The position numbers were made by a program, and so were the translations under genes. This document shows, one piece after another, positions 27,294 to 35,698 of a stretch of DNA of 64,000 nt. Under the pieces are notes generated by a model, which saw only the letters and a program-made list of their open reading frames with translations, searched no databases and was not told the DNA's origin. The DNA comes from Hyphomonas jannaschiana VP2 (GTDB taxonomy: Bacteria > Pseudomonadota > Alphaproteobacteria > Caulobacterales > Hyphomonadaceae): the NCBI RefSeq assembly GCF_000685215.1, contig NZ_ARYJ01000002.1, positions 248,001 through 312,000 on the forward strand, read 5' to 3'. Every line of letters begins with the position of its first letter. Position 1 is the stretch's first letter.

Positions 27294-29429
27294 TCAGAAT
27301 TCTCGAGAGAGCGAGAGCTCGACACTTCGGGGCTCTCCGACGAATACCAGACCGGAGGCATATCCTGACCAATCGGCATAGAATTCGTCCGTCAGATTCC
27401 TGCCGCGCAGGGTGAGACGTCCTAACGGCGCCTCCCAGGAAACCGCCGCGTCCACGAGCGTGAACCCGCCGACTTTCACATCATTGGCATTCGATGTGAA
27501 GAAATCACCGTTGTGACGTACCGACCCCGTGAAGGACAGCGGCAGAGCACGAGGTACGTAGGCTACGACCAGATCTGCCAAATGCTCGGGTGAATTTGGC
27601 GGGCGGTTGCCAGATCGATCCAGGCCACCGCCCTCAATCAATTCATCAAATTCGGCATTTAGTATCGTGCCGCTCAATGTCGCAGACCATTCATCCGTAG
27701 GCCTCCAGCTTACGGTCAGCTCCGCGCCTTCCGAACCTTGGCGGCCGCCCTGGATGGTAAGGCTTGGGTCAATCGGGTCCCGAGTCAGAATATCATTCTG
27801 GGTGATGGCGTAGAGTGATGCGGTGAGCTGGAGCCGGTCATCCAGCATCGAAGACTTGATGCCAAATTCAAAAGAGTCGCCGGTTGTCACATCGAAGGCG
27901 GCGCGGCTTGAACTCATGAAGAAGAGGCCCGTCACCGGCGTCGCGGCGCTCGTATATTGTGCATAGAGCTGGGTCGTGGGCCGCACGCTGTAAACGGTGC
28001 CGATACGCCAGGTGACCGGGTCATAGTCCCGACCATAGATGCTGACTTCGTCTGCATTGAGATCGTCCACCTTGCGGTCGAGGTTGAACGTGTCGAGCCT
28101 CAACCCGCCAACGATCAGCCATTTGGGAGTGAGGTTGTAGGCATCCTCGGCAAAATAGGCGACGGATTTCACGTCTGCAGTCACGTCCTGCCGGGTTGTG
28201 AAGTTGAGCGGATCTTCCGGAGGGAAGACGCTGCGGGCCGGGTTGAAGGGATCCGTGCTTGTCGCCGTCCCGAACCGGCGTTCCGTGAAGAAATCGGTGT
28301 CGCTGACCTCTATGCCCACCGTGAAGCGATTGCGACGACCAAGCAGGTCGCCATCGAATGCAAAATGGAGGCGCTCGCTCCAATATTGGTGGTCATGGGT
28401 GATATGAGTGGCGAACCTGTCAATAAGTCCGTTTCCGGCGTTGAAGCTATATTCGTCGGCGTCGATCCACTTGCGATCAGACGTGTACCAGCTGGTATCG
28501 CTGACAAGTGTCCAGTTGGCGGAAAGCTGATAGTCCGCCCGTGCGCGCAGCCAGGTTGTTTCCGAGTCCATGTCGCCATCGGTCACGTTAAAATTGGTCT
28601 CTTGCATGGCTTCGTCGAGCACGAGGCCTGCACTGCCTGAGACGATGTCAGAGGGATTGCGAGCGATTTCGGCCGAAACAAGCGGCGTGCCGTAATAGGC
28701 TGTATCGAACTGGTCGCCGAACCGGTCGGCCGACACCGTGACGGAGAGCTTGTCGGACGGCTGAATGAGAAGTGCCAATCGACCGGCGATCTTCTCGGAA
28801 TCAGTATTATCTATCCAACCTGCGGATTGTGCGTAGCTCAGGTCCGCGCGGAGCGCCACCTTGTCTCCGAAAGGCAGGTTGAGATCACCGGCAACACGCG
28901 CCGTCCCGTGGCTGCCATAGCTGGCGAATACTTCGCCGCCATGCTGGCCGAGTTTCGGCTGGCGCGGCACAAAGTTGATGGCGCCGGCCAAGGCGCCTTC
29001 CCCGGAAGTTACGGACGCCGGACCTTTGATGACTTCGACGCGCTCAAACATCCAGCTGTCATAGTCGCGCATGCCGGCGTCTGAATTGGCCTGCCGGACG
29101 CCATCATAGAGATAGTTTACGGCGCGATGAAACCCTCGTACCGAGACCGAAGCGACCGAACCCGGGAGGTTTCCGGACGCAAGACCAGGCGCGGAGTTCA
29201 AGGCTTCTATGGCTGTCCGGGTACCCTGCTGCTGAAGATCATCCTGAGTCAGGACATCCACCGTTGCCGGCGTCTCATAGAGTCCAAGCCCGAGACGGCT
29301 TGCAACTTCAGTCTCTTTGCTCAGATGGCGTTGGCTGATTACGATGATCGTGTCCTGGACATCATCCGCTTGCGCCAGGAAGGGCGAGAGGGACAAGGCG
29401 GCCAGGCTGGTAGCGAGTAATCTGTGCAT
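27294..29429 (-). CDS. TonB-dependent siderophore receptor
   Basis: Outer-membrane receptor of 711 residues. A signal peptide (about 1-21, ending AQA) precedes the TonB-box region (DTIIVISQR), the plug domain with TPATVDVLTQDDL, SVRGF and VEVIKGPASV, and a beta-barrel that ends in a C-terminal Phe (LSREF), the outer-membrane sorting signal. The plug and the GNLPGSVASVSVRGF layout are those of ferric siderophore receptors such as FhuE/FpvA types. It should import an iron chelate with the PepSY protein encoded downstream. No Fur box was identified with confidence. Confidence 0.93.
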   Translation of the reverse strand: MHRLLATSLAALSLSPFLAQADDVQDTIIVISQRHLSKETEVASRLGLGLYETPATVDVLTQDDLQQQGTRTAIEALNSAPGLASGNLPGSVASVSVRGFHRAVNYLYDGVRQANSDAGMRDYDSWMFERVEVIKGPASVTSGEGALAGAINFVPRQPKLGQHGGEVFASYGSHGTARVAGDLNLPFGDKVALRADLSYAQSAGWIDNTDSEKIAGRLALLIQPSDKLSVTVSADRFGDQFDTAYYGTPLVSAEIARNPSDIVSGSAGLVLDEAMQETNFNVTDGDMDSETTWLRARADYQLSANWTLVSDTSWYTSDRKWIDADEYSFNAGNGLIDRFATHITHDHQYWSERLHFAFDGDLLGRRNRFTVGIEVSDTDFFTERRFGTATSTDPFNPARSVFPPEDPLNFTTRQDVTADVKSVAYFAEDAYNLTPKWLIVGGLRLDTFNLDRKVDDLNADEVSIYGRDYDPVTWRIGTVYSVRPTTQLYAQYTSAATPVTGLFFMSSSRAAFDVTTGDSFEFGIKSSMLDDRLQLTASLYAITQNDILTRDPIDPSLTIQGGRQGSEGAELTVSWRPTDEWSATLSGTILNAEFDELIEGGGLDRSGNRPPNSPEHLADLVVAYVPRALPLSFTGSVRHNGDFFTSNANDVKVGGFTLVDAAVSWEAPLGRLTLRGRNLTDEFYADWSGYASGLVFVGEPRSVELSLSREF

Positions 29430-29474
29430 TCGGGAAAATTCTAATCGTACGCGTGTGTCAGGGGAAATGCAGAG

Positions 29475-29514
29475 ACCCTTTAGGGTGAGACTCCCATCCG
29501 GATACGGATGGGAG
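29475..29514 (-). terminator. Two hairpins between cupredoxin and TonB receptor genes
   Basis: On the minus strand a 10-base perfect stem with a 4-base loop (29491-29514; CTCCCATCCG and its complement) is followed by a short palindrome ACCCTTTAGGGT (29475-29486). They sit between the cupredoxin stop at 29616 and the receptor start at 29429. They probably end the upstream transcript, although no T-run follows; an mRNA leader role for the receptor is the alternative. Confidence 0.5.
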
Positions 29515-29615
29515 ATCCTCGCCTGCGTGTTCTTCTCTCGGGCTTCAAAAAGACGGTCTCAGATTTGTGCCTGAAACAGGAAGTCACTGGTCAGTCAGGG
29601 GCACGGCAACTCTGT

Positions 29616-30143
29616 CTATTTGCCAGCGGCTTCAACCCTGCCTCGTGTCAAGACCTGGTCGACAGAAGGCAATGCTGCCAGAACTTCGGGTGAAACATCG
29701 TCTGTTGCCGGGGAAGGCCCTTGCCACCCGCGATCTCCGGGACGACCGACTACGATCCGGCCAACCATTGCGGCCATTTCATGTGGAACGCAGTAATAAT
29801 CGTATACGCCTGGAACCGTCAGGATGACTTCTGCGCTTTCACCCGGCATCAGGAAACCGGTATCCCACGGTTCGGCGGCGGCGGGGATGCGTCGTAAGCG
29901 ATCAAAATTTGCGGGATGGTATGCCGTCGCAGTGTGACCGCTTCCTCTGTCATGGTTGACGAAGCGCACCGCTGTGCCCGGCGAAACCGCCAGACCTTGC
30001 GGTGAGAACCAGATCCGTTCACCCCGTGGAGTGCCACGCATTTCGATGGTAACGACACGCGTCGTTTGAAGCGATATTGGTAGGAGGAGGGCGGCGCTCA
30101 GGCCGCCCCCCAATGCGAGAAACTGTCGGCGTTCGGTGATCAT
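29616..30143 (-). CDS. Tat-exported cupredoxin (plastocyanin/azurin-like)
   Basis: A 175-residue periplasmic blue-copper protein. The N-terminus has a twin-arginine-type signal (RRQFLALGGG, then a hydrophobic stretch to about 26). The copper site is visible as a His in GSGHTATAYHP (H70 or H76) and the C-terminal C118-x2-H121-x4-M126 loop. It probably carries electrons or handles copper. It starts in the stop of the preceding gene (ATGA), with which it forms a pair. The unusual C-terminal extension past the copper loop (about 40 residues) is not part of the domain. Confidence 0.85.
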   Translation of the reverse strand: MITERRQFLALGGGLSAALLLPISLQTTRVVTIEMRGTPRGERIWFSPQGLAVSPGTAVRFVNHDRGSGHTATAYHPANFDRLRRIPAAAEPWDTGFLMPGESAEVILTVPGVYDYYCVPHEMAAMVGRIVVGRPGDRGWQGPSPATDDVSPEVLAALPSVDQVLTRGRVEAAGK

Positions 30144-30559
30144 TTGGCCAGTCGTTCCTTGGCTCCGGCATCGTGGAAGAGCACGATGTGAGCGTGAGGT
30201 TTTTCCACGCCGGGGTGGCCGGCATTGTAGTAGATATCAACACTACTCACCGTGTGCGAACCAATCCCCAGATCGTCGTAGGCGCTGCCGTTTTGAAGGT
30301 CTTCAAGGGGTGTCATGTAAACCGTGGCAGATAGTTTGCCGTCATGGTCATAGGCAAGGAAGGGGCCTGCAGGCAGATTTTCGGGCACCACAAAAAGCGT
30401 GCCGAGGCCCGGAATGAACTCCGGCAGGGGGAGTGCGTCACTGACCTGTATGTAAGGGGCGCCGGGAGGCGCCGACTTCAGGGCGTCTTCATCATGTGCG
30501 AATGCCGGGCCGGCCACGAAAAGCGAGGCAGCAACAAACAGGGGGGATAAAATCTTCAT
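30140..30559 (-). CDS. Secreted protein of unknown function coupled to cupredoxin
   Basis: From the ATG at 30559 (ribosome site AAAGGAC) it has 139 residues. A clear Sec signal peptide runs to about residue 21 (FVAGPAFA) and leaves a soluble periplasmic protein with the conserved-looking stretches FIPGLGTLFVVPENLPAGPF, YMTPLEDL and YNAGHPGVEKPHAHIVLFHD. The several histidines in the last part could bind metal. I do not recognise the family with certainty. Coupling to a copper protein suggests a role in copper or redox handling, but that is inference. Confidence 0.75.
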   Translation of the reverse strand: MKILSPLFVAASLFVAGPAFAHDEDALKSAPPGAPYIQVSDALPLPEFIPGLGTLFVVPENLPAGPFLAYDHDGKLSATVYMTPLEDLQNGSAYDDLGIGSHTVSSVDIYYNAGHPGVEKPHAHIVLFHDAGAKERLAK

Positions 30560-30917
30560 CGTGAGTCCTTTGCGAGTTTCTCGGAGAGCCATTGATCGGC
30601 GCTCTGATCATTGGATGCAGAAACTCGAAGAATGTTCCCGGCACAGTCAGAACTTTCTGTATTTCTATTCAGCGAAAGCTCAGATGTTTCTCCTGATAGT
30701 TCACGACATGCGGCTAGGCCACATCCTGAAAATGGCTTGGTTAAAGTGCTGCGATCACCGTCTCCAACTTCCAAGACGTTCCACAAGGGGACGGGCGCCC
30801 AACTGCGATTTCTCCAGAAATTTCCCAAACCCGGGAACGCAGAGGCCTGCAAACGCATCCAATGGTCAGACAGCGAGCCTTCTGCCGCTGGACGGCACCA
30901 ATCGGAGGGGATTACCC
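30560..30917. other. Divergent promoter region
   Basis: The gap separates the minus-strand secreted-protein gene from the plus-strand membrane gene. The plus frame stays open back to 30561, but the sequence before 30918 is not membrane-like and has no ribosome site, so I read it as non-coding. No clear -35/-10 pair stands out. Confidence 0.35.
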
Positions 30918-31253
30918 ATGATCAATTACGCCAGTATCGTATTTGCAATTGCAGCTGCTGGGGGATTGTTTCTCGCGGCGCATACACTGCGCGATAAATT
31001 TGCACCCTGGGCGGTATCGCTCCTGCACGCCGGTCTTGGGGCGCTGGGCCTTGGCCTTCTAGTCGCGGCCTTGTTGCAAGGCGCCTCGCAGATCGTTCTG
31101 ATTGGTTTCGCCATTTTGCTGTTGGCGGCGGTTGCTGGCTTTTTTCTCGCGTCATTTCACTTGCGCAAAAGCCTGCCGCCCAAGGTCGCCGTTGTCGCCC
31201 ATGCCGGAATTGCCGTTGCTGGTTTCCTGATCATTTTGTCCCAGGTTTTCTGA
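30918..31253 (+). CDS. Small integral membrane protein
   Basis: A 111-residue protein with four predicted membrane helices in two similar halves (each about 50 residues with a central LLHAGLGALGL or VAHAGIAVAGF element), so it looks like an internal duplication. The GGAGG ribosome site supports the ATG at 30918. Three bases separate it from the DUF2231 gene, so they are co-transcribed. Function unknown; two His residues in the half-repeats (LLHAG, VAHAG) may bind heme or metal. Confidence 0.75.
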   Translation: MINYASIVFAIAAAGGLFLAAHTLRDKFAPWAVSLLHAGLGALGLGLLVAALLQGASQIVLIGFAILLLAAVAGFFLASFHLRKSLPPKVAVVAHAGIAVAGFLIILSQVF

Positions 31254-31256
31254 GTC

Positions 31257-31676
31257 ATGAGCCATCCGTTGCATCCCGCAATTGTGCACTTTCCAATCGC
31301 CTGCTGGACGCTCGCAGCCGGCTCCGACATCGCCGGTCTGTGGTTCGGGAAAATTCCTACAGGCTGGTCGGGCGGATTGCTCGCCATAGGCTGTGTGATG
31401 GCAGTCTTCGCGATGCTTGCCGGCATGGTCGAATTGCGGCGTGTTCCTGACGGGGCTCCCATGAAGGATGCCTGGGTTCACATGGCAGCGATGTTGGCTG
31501 CTTTCACCTTGTTCTCGTTGAGCTTGCTCGTGCGGCTAGAGCAAATGAAGTTGCATGGGCCGAATTCGGTTTCGCTTGTGCTCGACGCAGGTGGGGTCAT
31601 CGCGCTGGTGATTGGCGGCTTGTTTGGTGGTCGCCTGGTTTATGTTCATGGGGTCGGCCGAACCCCGCCCAAGTAA
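31257..31676 (+). CDS. DUF2231 family membrane protein
   Basis: A 139-residue membrane protein starting with the DUF2231 hallmark MSHPLHPAIVHFPIACW, where the His pair is conserved and may bind heme. Four hydrophobic segments follow, with a C-terminal GGRLVYVHGVG that is also typical. The family is often found beside cupredoxins, cytochromes or c-type redox proteins. The upstream small membrane protein is its operon partner. Confidence 0.88.
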   Translation: MSHPLHPAIVHFPIACWTLAAGSDIAGLWFGKIPTGWSGGLLAIGCVMAVFAMLAGMVELRRVPDGAPMKDAWVHMAAMLAAFTLFSLSLLVRLEQMKLHGPNSVSLVLDAGGVIALVIGGLFGGRLVYVHGVGRTPPK

Positions 31677-31749
31677 TGGTATCTGCCCCGCATTGGCCGT
31701 CACGCAGTCGCGGTGAACGGAGTGCGCTGCGCCCAACAGGAGATTGAAG

Positions 31750-32469
31750 ATGTTTGATAAACTGCCGACCCCGGCCCTGGCATTTGAGGGGGCGTCTGCA
31801 TCAAACCGGATCCGGGAAAGGCTGAGGACAGCGAGTCAGACGTTTCGTGCCAATGATAACATTGCTGCCTTCATTGAGGACGGTGAGCTGGATGAACTGC
31901 GCCTTGAAGTCGAGAACCGTATGATGGAGGTGCTTGATGCCTTGGTGATAGATATAGACAATGACCACAATACCGCCGGAACCGCTCGGCGAGTTGCAAA
32001 AATGTTCGTCGATGAAGTCTTTGCCGGTCGCTATAGCGCAGCGCCTTCCATCACCAGTTTTCCGAATGTGTCGCGGCTCAACGAACTGATGATAGTCGGT
32101 CCGGTGACCGTAAGAAGCGCATGCTCTCATCACCTTTGTCCAATCATGGGAAAGATCTGGATCGGCGTCCTGCCCAATACGGATGCGGAACTGATCGGTC
32201 TGTCGAAATATGCTCGCCTCTGTGAGTGGATCATGAGCCGGCCACAGATCCAGGAAGAGGCTGTTATCATGCTCGCCGATGAACTTGAAAGACGCATACG
32301 GCCGGATGGGCTGGCAGTCGTGATGGAGGCGGATCACTATTGCATGCAATGGCGCGGTATCAAGGATGAGCAGCCTGTGATGACCAGTTCGATTATGCGC
32401 GGCGCGTTCCTGGAAAACGATGCCTTGCGGCGTGAGTTCCTCGGGCTGAGAAATGGGCGGTACCAATGA
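31750..32469 (+). CDS. folE: GTP cyclohydrolase I
   Basis: Converts GTP to 7,8-dihydroneopterin triphosphate, the first step of folate, pterin or queuosine precursor synthesis. It has 239 residues from the ATG at 31750, which has AGGAG seven bases upstream. Zinc ligands are visible in CSHHLCPI and HYCMQWRG. The conserved VIDIDNDHNTAGTARRVAKMF, LSKYARLCEWI and RGAFL end are present. The first 45 residues are longer than usual. Being in an island next to an ECF sigma factor suggests a paralogue to a core folE, and a queF lies further right. Confidence 0.93.
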   Translation: MFDKLPTPALAFEGASASNRIRERLRTASQTFRANDNIAAFIEDGELDELRLEVENRMMEVLDALVIDIDNDHNTAGTARRVAKMFVDEVFAGRYSAAPSITSFPNVSRLNELMIVGPVTVRSACSHHLCPIMGKIWIGVLPNTDAELIGLSKYARLCEWIMSRPQIQEEAVIMLADELERRIRPDGLAVVMEADHYCMQWRGIKDEQPVMTSSIMRGAFLENDALRREFLGLRNGRYQ

Positions 32470-32596
32470 TATGAATGATCATCCGTATCATAGAATCCGA
32501 AGGCGGGGGCTTGCCAATAGCGACCATTCGCAGGTGACCAGTCCGAGAAGACCCAGGCAATTGCCGGCAGTTTTGCTACAACCCCAGGGGATGAAA

Positions 32597-33310
32597 ATGA
32601 CGAATGAAGAATACCGTATTCCATCTCGATATTCCAAAGCCTTTTCGGATGATGACCTGACCAGACTTGCTCGAGAAGGCGATAGTGCAGCTTTTGAAGC
32701 GATCATGCGCCGGCACAACCAGCTCTTGTTCCGGACTGCGCGCGGCATCGTTCGAAGTGACGGAGAAGCGGAAGACGTAGCTCAGTCGGCCTGGCTGCAA
32801 GCGTGGCGAGCACTTTCGAGCTTCCGCGGGCACAGTAAATTGTCAACCTGGCTTGTCCGGATCACCGTGAACGAAGCGCTTGGCCGAATGCGCCGGAAGA
32901 GCGCGCAAATCATTCCTTTGGAGGCAGCCATGATCTCGTCCGATGATGACATGCAGTCGGCGCTCACCGAAGCTCCAGACCACGGTCCGGAACAATCCGT
33001 CGAAAGGGTGCAGGTCCGCGCCCTCCTGGAGGCGCACATCGACATGCTGCCGGAGGTGTTCCGGAGCGTTTTTATGTTGCGGGCGATTGAGGAAATGAGC
33101 GTGGATGAGGTTGCGGAGGTATTGGACATTCCGGCGGCGACAGTACGTACACGGTATTTCCGTGCGCGGGCGTTATTGCGTGAGAGTCTCGCGCAAGACA
33201 TCGACATCGCGGTTGGCGAAGTATTCAGCTTCGCCGGAGAACGTTGTGACCGTATTGTGTCAGGCGTCATGGCACAGGTCAGATCAGAGGGGCTTTGTGA
33301 ACGCGACTGA
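32597..33310 (+). CDS. ECF-type RNA polymerase sigma factor
   Basis: An extracytoplasmic-function-like sigma factor of 237 residues. The ATG at 32597 is favoured because GGGG lies six bases upstream; a longer frame starts at 32453 but is unlikely. Region 2 shows DDDLTRLAREGDSAAFE, RHNQLLFRTARGIV..DGEAEDVAQSAWLQAWR and FRGHSKLSTWLVRITVN; region 4 shows LPEVFRSVFMLRAIEEMSVDEVAEVL and TVRTRYFRARALLRE. A 35-residue tail with EVFSFAGERCDRIV follows, as in one ECF subgroup. No obvious anti-sigma factor follows; a PhyR-like protein lies 1 kb downstream. Confidence 0.92.
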   Translation: MTNEEYRIPSRYSKAFSDDDLTRLAREGDSAAFEAIMRRHNQLLFRTARGIVRSDGEAEDVAQSAWLQAWRALSSFRGHSKLSTWLVRITVNEALGRMRRKSAQIIPLEAAMISSDDDMQSALTEAPDHGPEQSVERVQVRALLEAHIDMLPEVFRSVFMLRAIEEMSVDEVAEVLDIPAATVRTRYFRARALLRESLAQDIDIAVGEVFSFAGERCDRIVSGVMAQVRSEGLCERD

Positions 33311-33481
33311 GGCGGGATGTGACGGAGCAGATGCCAGGCTTTTGCACCCAGTGGATTTGGACGTTGAGCCGATCAGTTTAGGCCGGGCTCTTCGGCCTGC
33401 GTAGCCGGTTGGTGTGTTTGGCACAGGCACCGCGAGTGTCAGGCTCGCGGGCAGCCTGGGGCGCAATTGTGGGTAGATCAT

Positions 33482-34198
33482 ATGAACAGTTTGATTTCCA
33501 TCGTAGCAATAGTCGGCCTATTGCTTTTTGTGGGGACGGTTCTTGGGGGGATCGAGCGAGGCGGCTTCAAGCTGCGCTGGCTTCTGATCGCAGCGGCTCT
33601 TGTCGCCCTGAACGACTTCATGCTGGTGCGTGGCTATGGGCTGTTTCCAAGCATTCTGCCGCACGCAAATTGGAACTGGCAAGGCAAGGCGCTCGCGCTT
33701 GTCTCCACGCTCATTGTGGCGTCATCTCCCGCCTTTGGTTGGCGACGTGTTGGTTTCACAGTTTCACAACGAGGTGAAGGACAAGTCGCAATCGCAAGTG
33801 TTGTGACTGTTGTGCTTGTACTTCTTGTGATCTTGGCACTGATATTGCCGAATGATCCATTGGATCCTGAAACAGCCGCATTTCAAATGACACTTCCGGG
33901 ACTAGAGGAGGAAGCGTTCTATAGTGGTATACTACTTTATGCTCTAAATCAGGCGTTTCCGGCGCGGGTTCATTTTCTGGGTATCGAATGGGGCTGGGGC
34001 GTATTGCTCACAGCAGGCCTGTTCGGATTGGCGCACGCTTTCAGGTTTTCGGGTGGAGCGTTTCATTTTGATGGGGCCGCCATGTTGTGGACAGCCGGGC
34101 CGGCGACAATTGCGTATTGGTTGAGATTGCGTACCGGGAGTATTCTGCTTCCTGTGGTTTTGCACAATTTCGGGAATTCTATTGGGCTCCTGCTGTAG
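33482..34198 (+). CDS. CPBP-family membrane protein with an altered motif
   Basis: A 238-residue protein with about seven hydrophobic segments in the CPBP/Abi (Rce1-like) family. The EEExxF motif reads EEEAFYSG, where the usual FR is YS, so the catalytic Arg is missing; GLAHAF and HNFGNS, the second and third His motifs, are present. Activity as a glutamic protease is therefore uncertain. The ATG at 33482 is used; the TTG at 33467 is in frame. It lies between the sigma factor and the PhyR-like gene on the same strand. A membrane role in stress signalling is possible. Confidence 0.75.
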   Translation: MNSLISIVAIVGLLLFVGTVLGGIERGGFKLRWLLIAAALVALNDFMLVRGYGLFPSILPHANWNWQGKALALVSTLIVASSPAFGWRRVGFTVSQRGEGQVAIASVVTVVLVLLVILALILPNDPLDPETAAFQMTLPGLEEEAFYSGILLYALNQAFPARVHFLGIEWGWGVLLTAGLFGLAHAFRFSGGAFHFDGAAMLWTAGPATIAYWLRLRTGSILLPVVLHNFGNSIGLLL

Positions 34199-34366
34199 AG
34201 GTCATATTTACCGGTAAGAGCATTCGAATACGGAGTATTGAAAAGCGTAACTGCGGGCGGGCCGGTCTCAGCCCGGGTCTGCATTGGATTGTCCAGACTG
34301 TCGTGCCGGTATTTTTTACTCCACGAATACTTCAAAAGAAGTTTCTGACACTGGAGAGCTACCCGC

Positions 34367-35125
34367 GTGTTGTATGAGCTTGTCACTAAGGAGTTGCCCT
34401 ATCTGCGGCGTTACGCGCGGGTGATCTCCGGCAATCAGATGACGGGAGATTTGTGCGTCGAGACCTTGCTTTTGGAGCATGTCATTACGCCGCAGGCATC
34501 AGATGCACATCTTCCGAAAGACCGAATTGAGCTTTTTGCGTTGCTTGATGAGATCCTTGTAAACCTTGCTCCGGCTCCCTCACTGACTGAGCCGAATACA
34601 GCCTTTCAAAGGCTTTCCTTTTTGTCTCGCAGGGCGCTGTTTCTCACCGCCGTCGAACAACTGGATCCGACCGCTGTAGAAATGATCCTGAAGGTCAGAC
34701 CGCACGACCTGACGGTTATCATGAACGAGACAGAAAAGAGACTTGCTTCTTCGCTGGCAACGGACGTTTTGATCGTCAAAGGTACAGGCAGGATTGCATT
34801 GCAGCTGCAGGAAATCGTAGAAAGCCTTGGTCACCGAATAATCGCTCAGGCAAATACACGGGGAGATGCCGTCAGAGAGGCCCGTGCAACCCGACCGGGA
34901 CTTATGTTGGTCGAAAGTCAGCTTGCAGATGGATCATCCGGTTTCGGCGCGCTGGACGATATTCGCAAATTCCACAAAGCGCCGAGTATTGTCATCACAA
35001 GCCTTCAAGACCGCATGCGTATTGGTAGAGACAATGAGCCAGCTTTCCTTGTCTCCACACCTTTGCAAGTCGATCATGTGAAATCGGTGATTTGCCGGGC
35101 CCTTTTGGCCGTGATCGCAGGTTAG
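34367..35125 (+). CDS. PhyR-like regulator with degenerate receiver domain
   Basis: A 252-residue protein in the PhyR layout. An N-terminal sigma-like domain (about 1-125, starting LPYLRRYARVISGNQMTGD) precedes a receiver domain (131-252) with LGHRI and QLADGSSG. In the receiver the phosphoacceptor Asp is Glu183, the acidic pocket is Lys138-Gly-Thr, and the conserved Lys is Thr231; the conserved Thr (VIT) is kept. It should not be phosphorylated. By family analogy PhyR sequesters anti-sigma NepR to free a sigma factor. No NepR is present here. A GTG start with a GGAG site ten bases upstream is used. Confidence 0.85.
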   Translation: MLYELVTKELPYLRRYARVISGNQMTGDLCVETLLLEHVITPQASDAHLPKDRIELFALLDEILVNLAPAPSLTEPNTAFQRLSFLSRRALFLTAVEQLDPTAVEMILKVRPHDLTVIMNETEKRLASSLATDVLIVKGTGRIALQLQEIVESLGHRIIAQANTRGDAVREARATRPGLMLVESQLADGSSGFGALDDIRKFHKAPSIVITSLQDRMRIGRDNEPAFLVSTPLQVDHVKSVICRALLAVIAG

Positions 35126-35514
35126 TTTTCTGACCGTCTGGTGCGGTTCACCTACGGTTCGTAAAGGTGGAGAGGGGCAGGCCCGATCGAACGGGATTGC
35201 AATCCATAGATATTGTAGGCGCGTGACACCTTCGCGGTCGAACTTGGTTCCCGCAAACATGAAAGTCGCTTCTAATGCGCCCTGCAACAACCGCCATGTC
35301 GGAATACGGAGAGTACATGGTTTTCGGCGTGCGAATCGTCTGGCAAGTCATTCTCTCGGAGAGCTCTGTCACACCAAAGAGGCAAAATTGACTGGCGCGC
35401 AATTGGCGCGCAAATACTCAATTTTGATGTGATTCTGTGGTGTTCTGGGATTATAAGAGTTAGCTAGAGCATTGTAATTATTGGGTTGGTGTTTGAATGA
35501 TTTTACTTTCTTCA
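35126..35514. other. Gap at the island's right end, with tandem GC repeats
   Basis: No supported gene. At 35394-35415 the 11-base unit GGCGCGCAATT is repeated once in tandem (GGCGCGCAAAT), about 100 bases inside the island end. Such direct repeats near tRNA attachment sites can be arm-type sites for an integrase or excisionase. The A/T-rich stretch 35415-35520 abuts the tRNA fragment. Confidence 0.4.
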
Positions 35515-35561
35515 TTTTTGTAATCAGAGGGTCGCGGGTTCGAGTCCTGCAGCCGGCACCA
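35515..35561 (+). other. 3' half of tRNA-Thr(TGT): attachment-site (att) footprint
   Basis: The bases fold as the 3' part of a tRNA: anticodon loop TTTGTAA with anticodon TGT at 35519-35521, stem TCAGA, variable loop GGGTC, T-arm GCGGG-TTCGAGT-CCTGC with one G:T pair, acceptor strand AGCCGGC, discriminator A, and encoded CCA to 35561. The expected 5' acceptor GCCGGCT, D-arm and 5' anticodon stem are absent upstream. It is thus a truncated duplicate, as left at one end of an element that integrated into tRNA-Thr. Threonine identity is inferred from the anticodon. Confidence 0.8.
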
Positions 35562-35698
35562 TGGGAAATTCCCCGGCATCCTTGGATCAATGCTTGTCGT
35601 ATCTGCGCCAAAGTATTGCGCTGGCGACGTGTAGCCTGTGTAGTCATCTGTTCCAGATGGGAGAGGTGACGGCATTGAGTGAACCAGATGGCACGATA

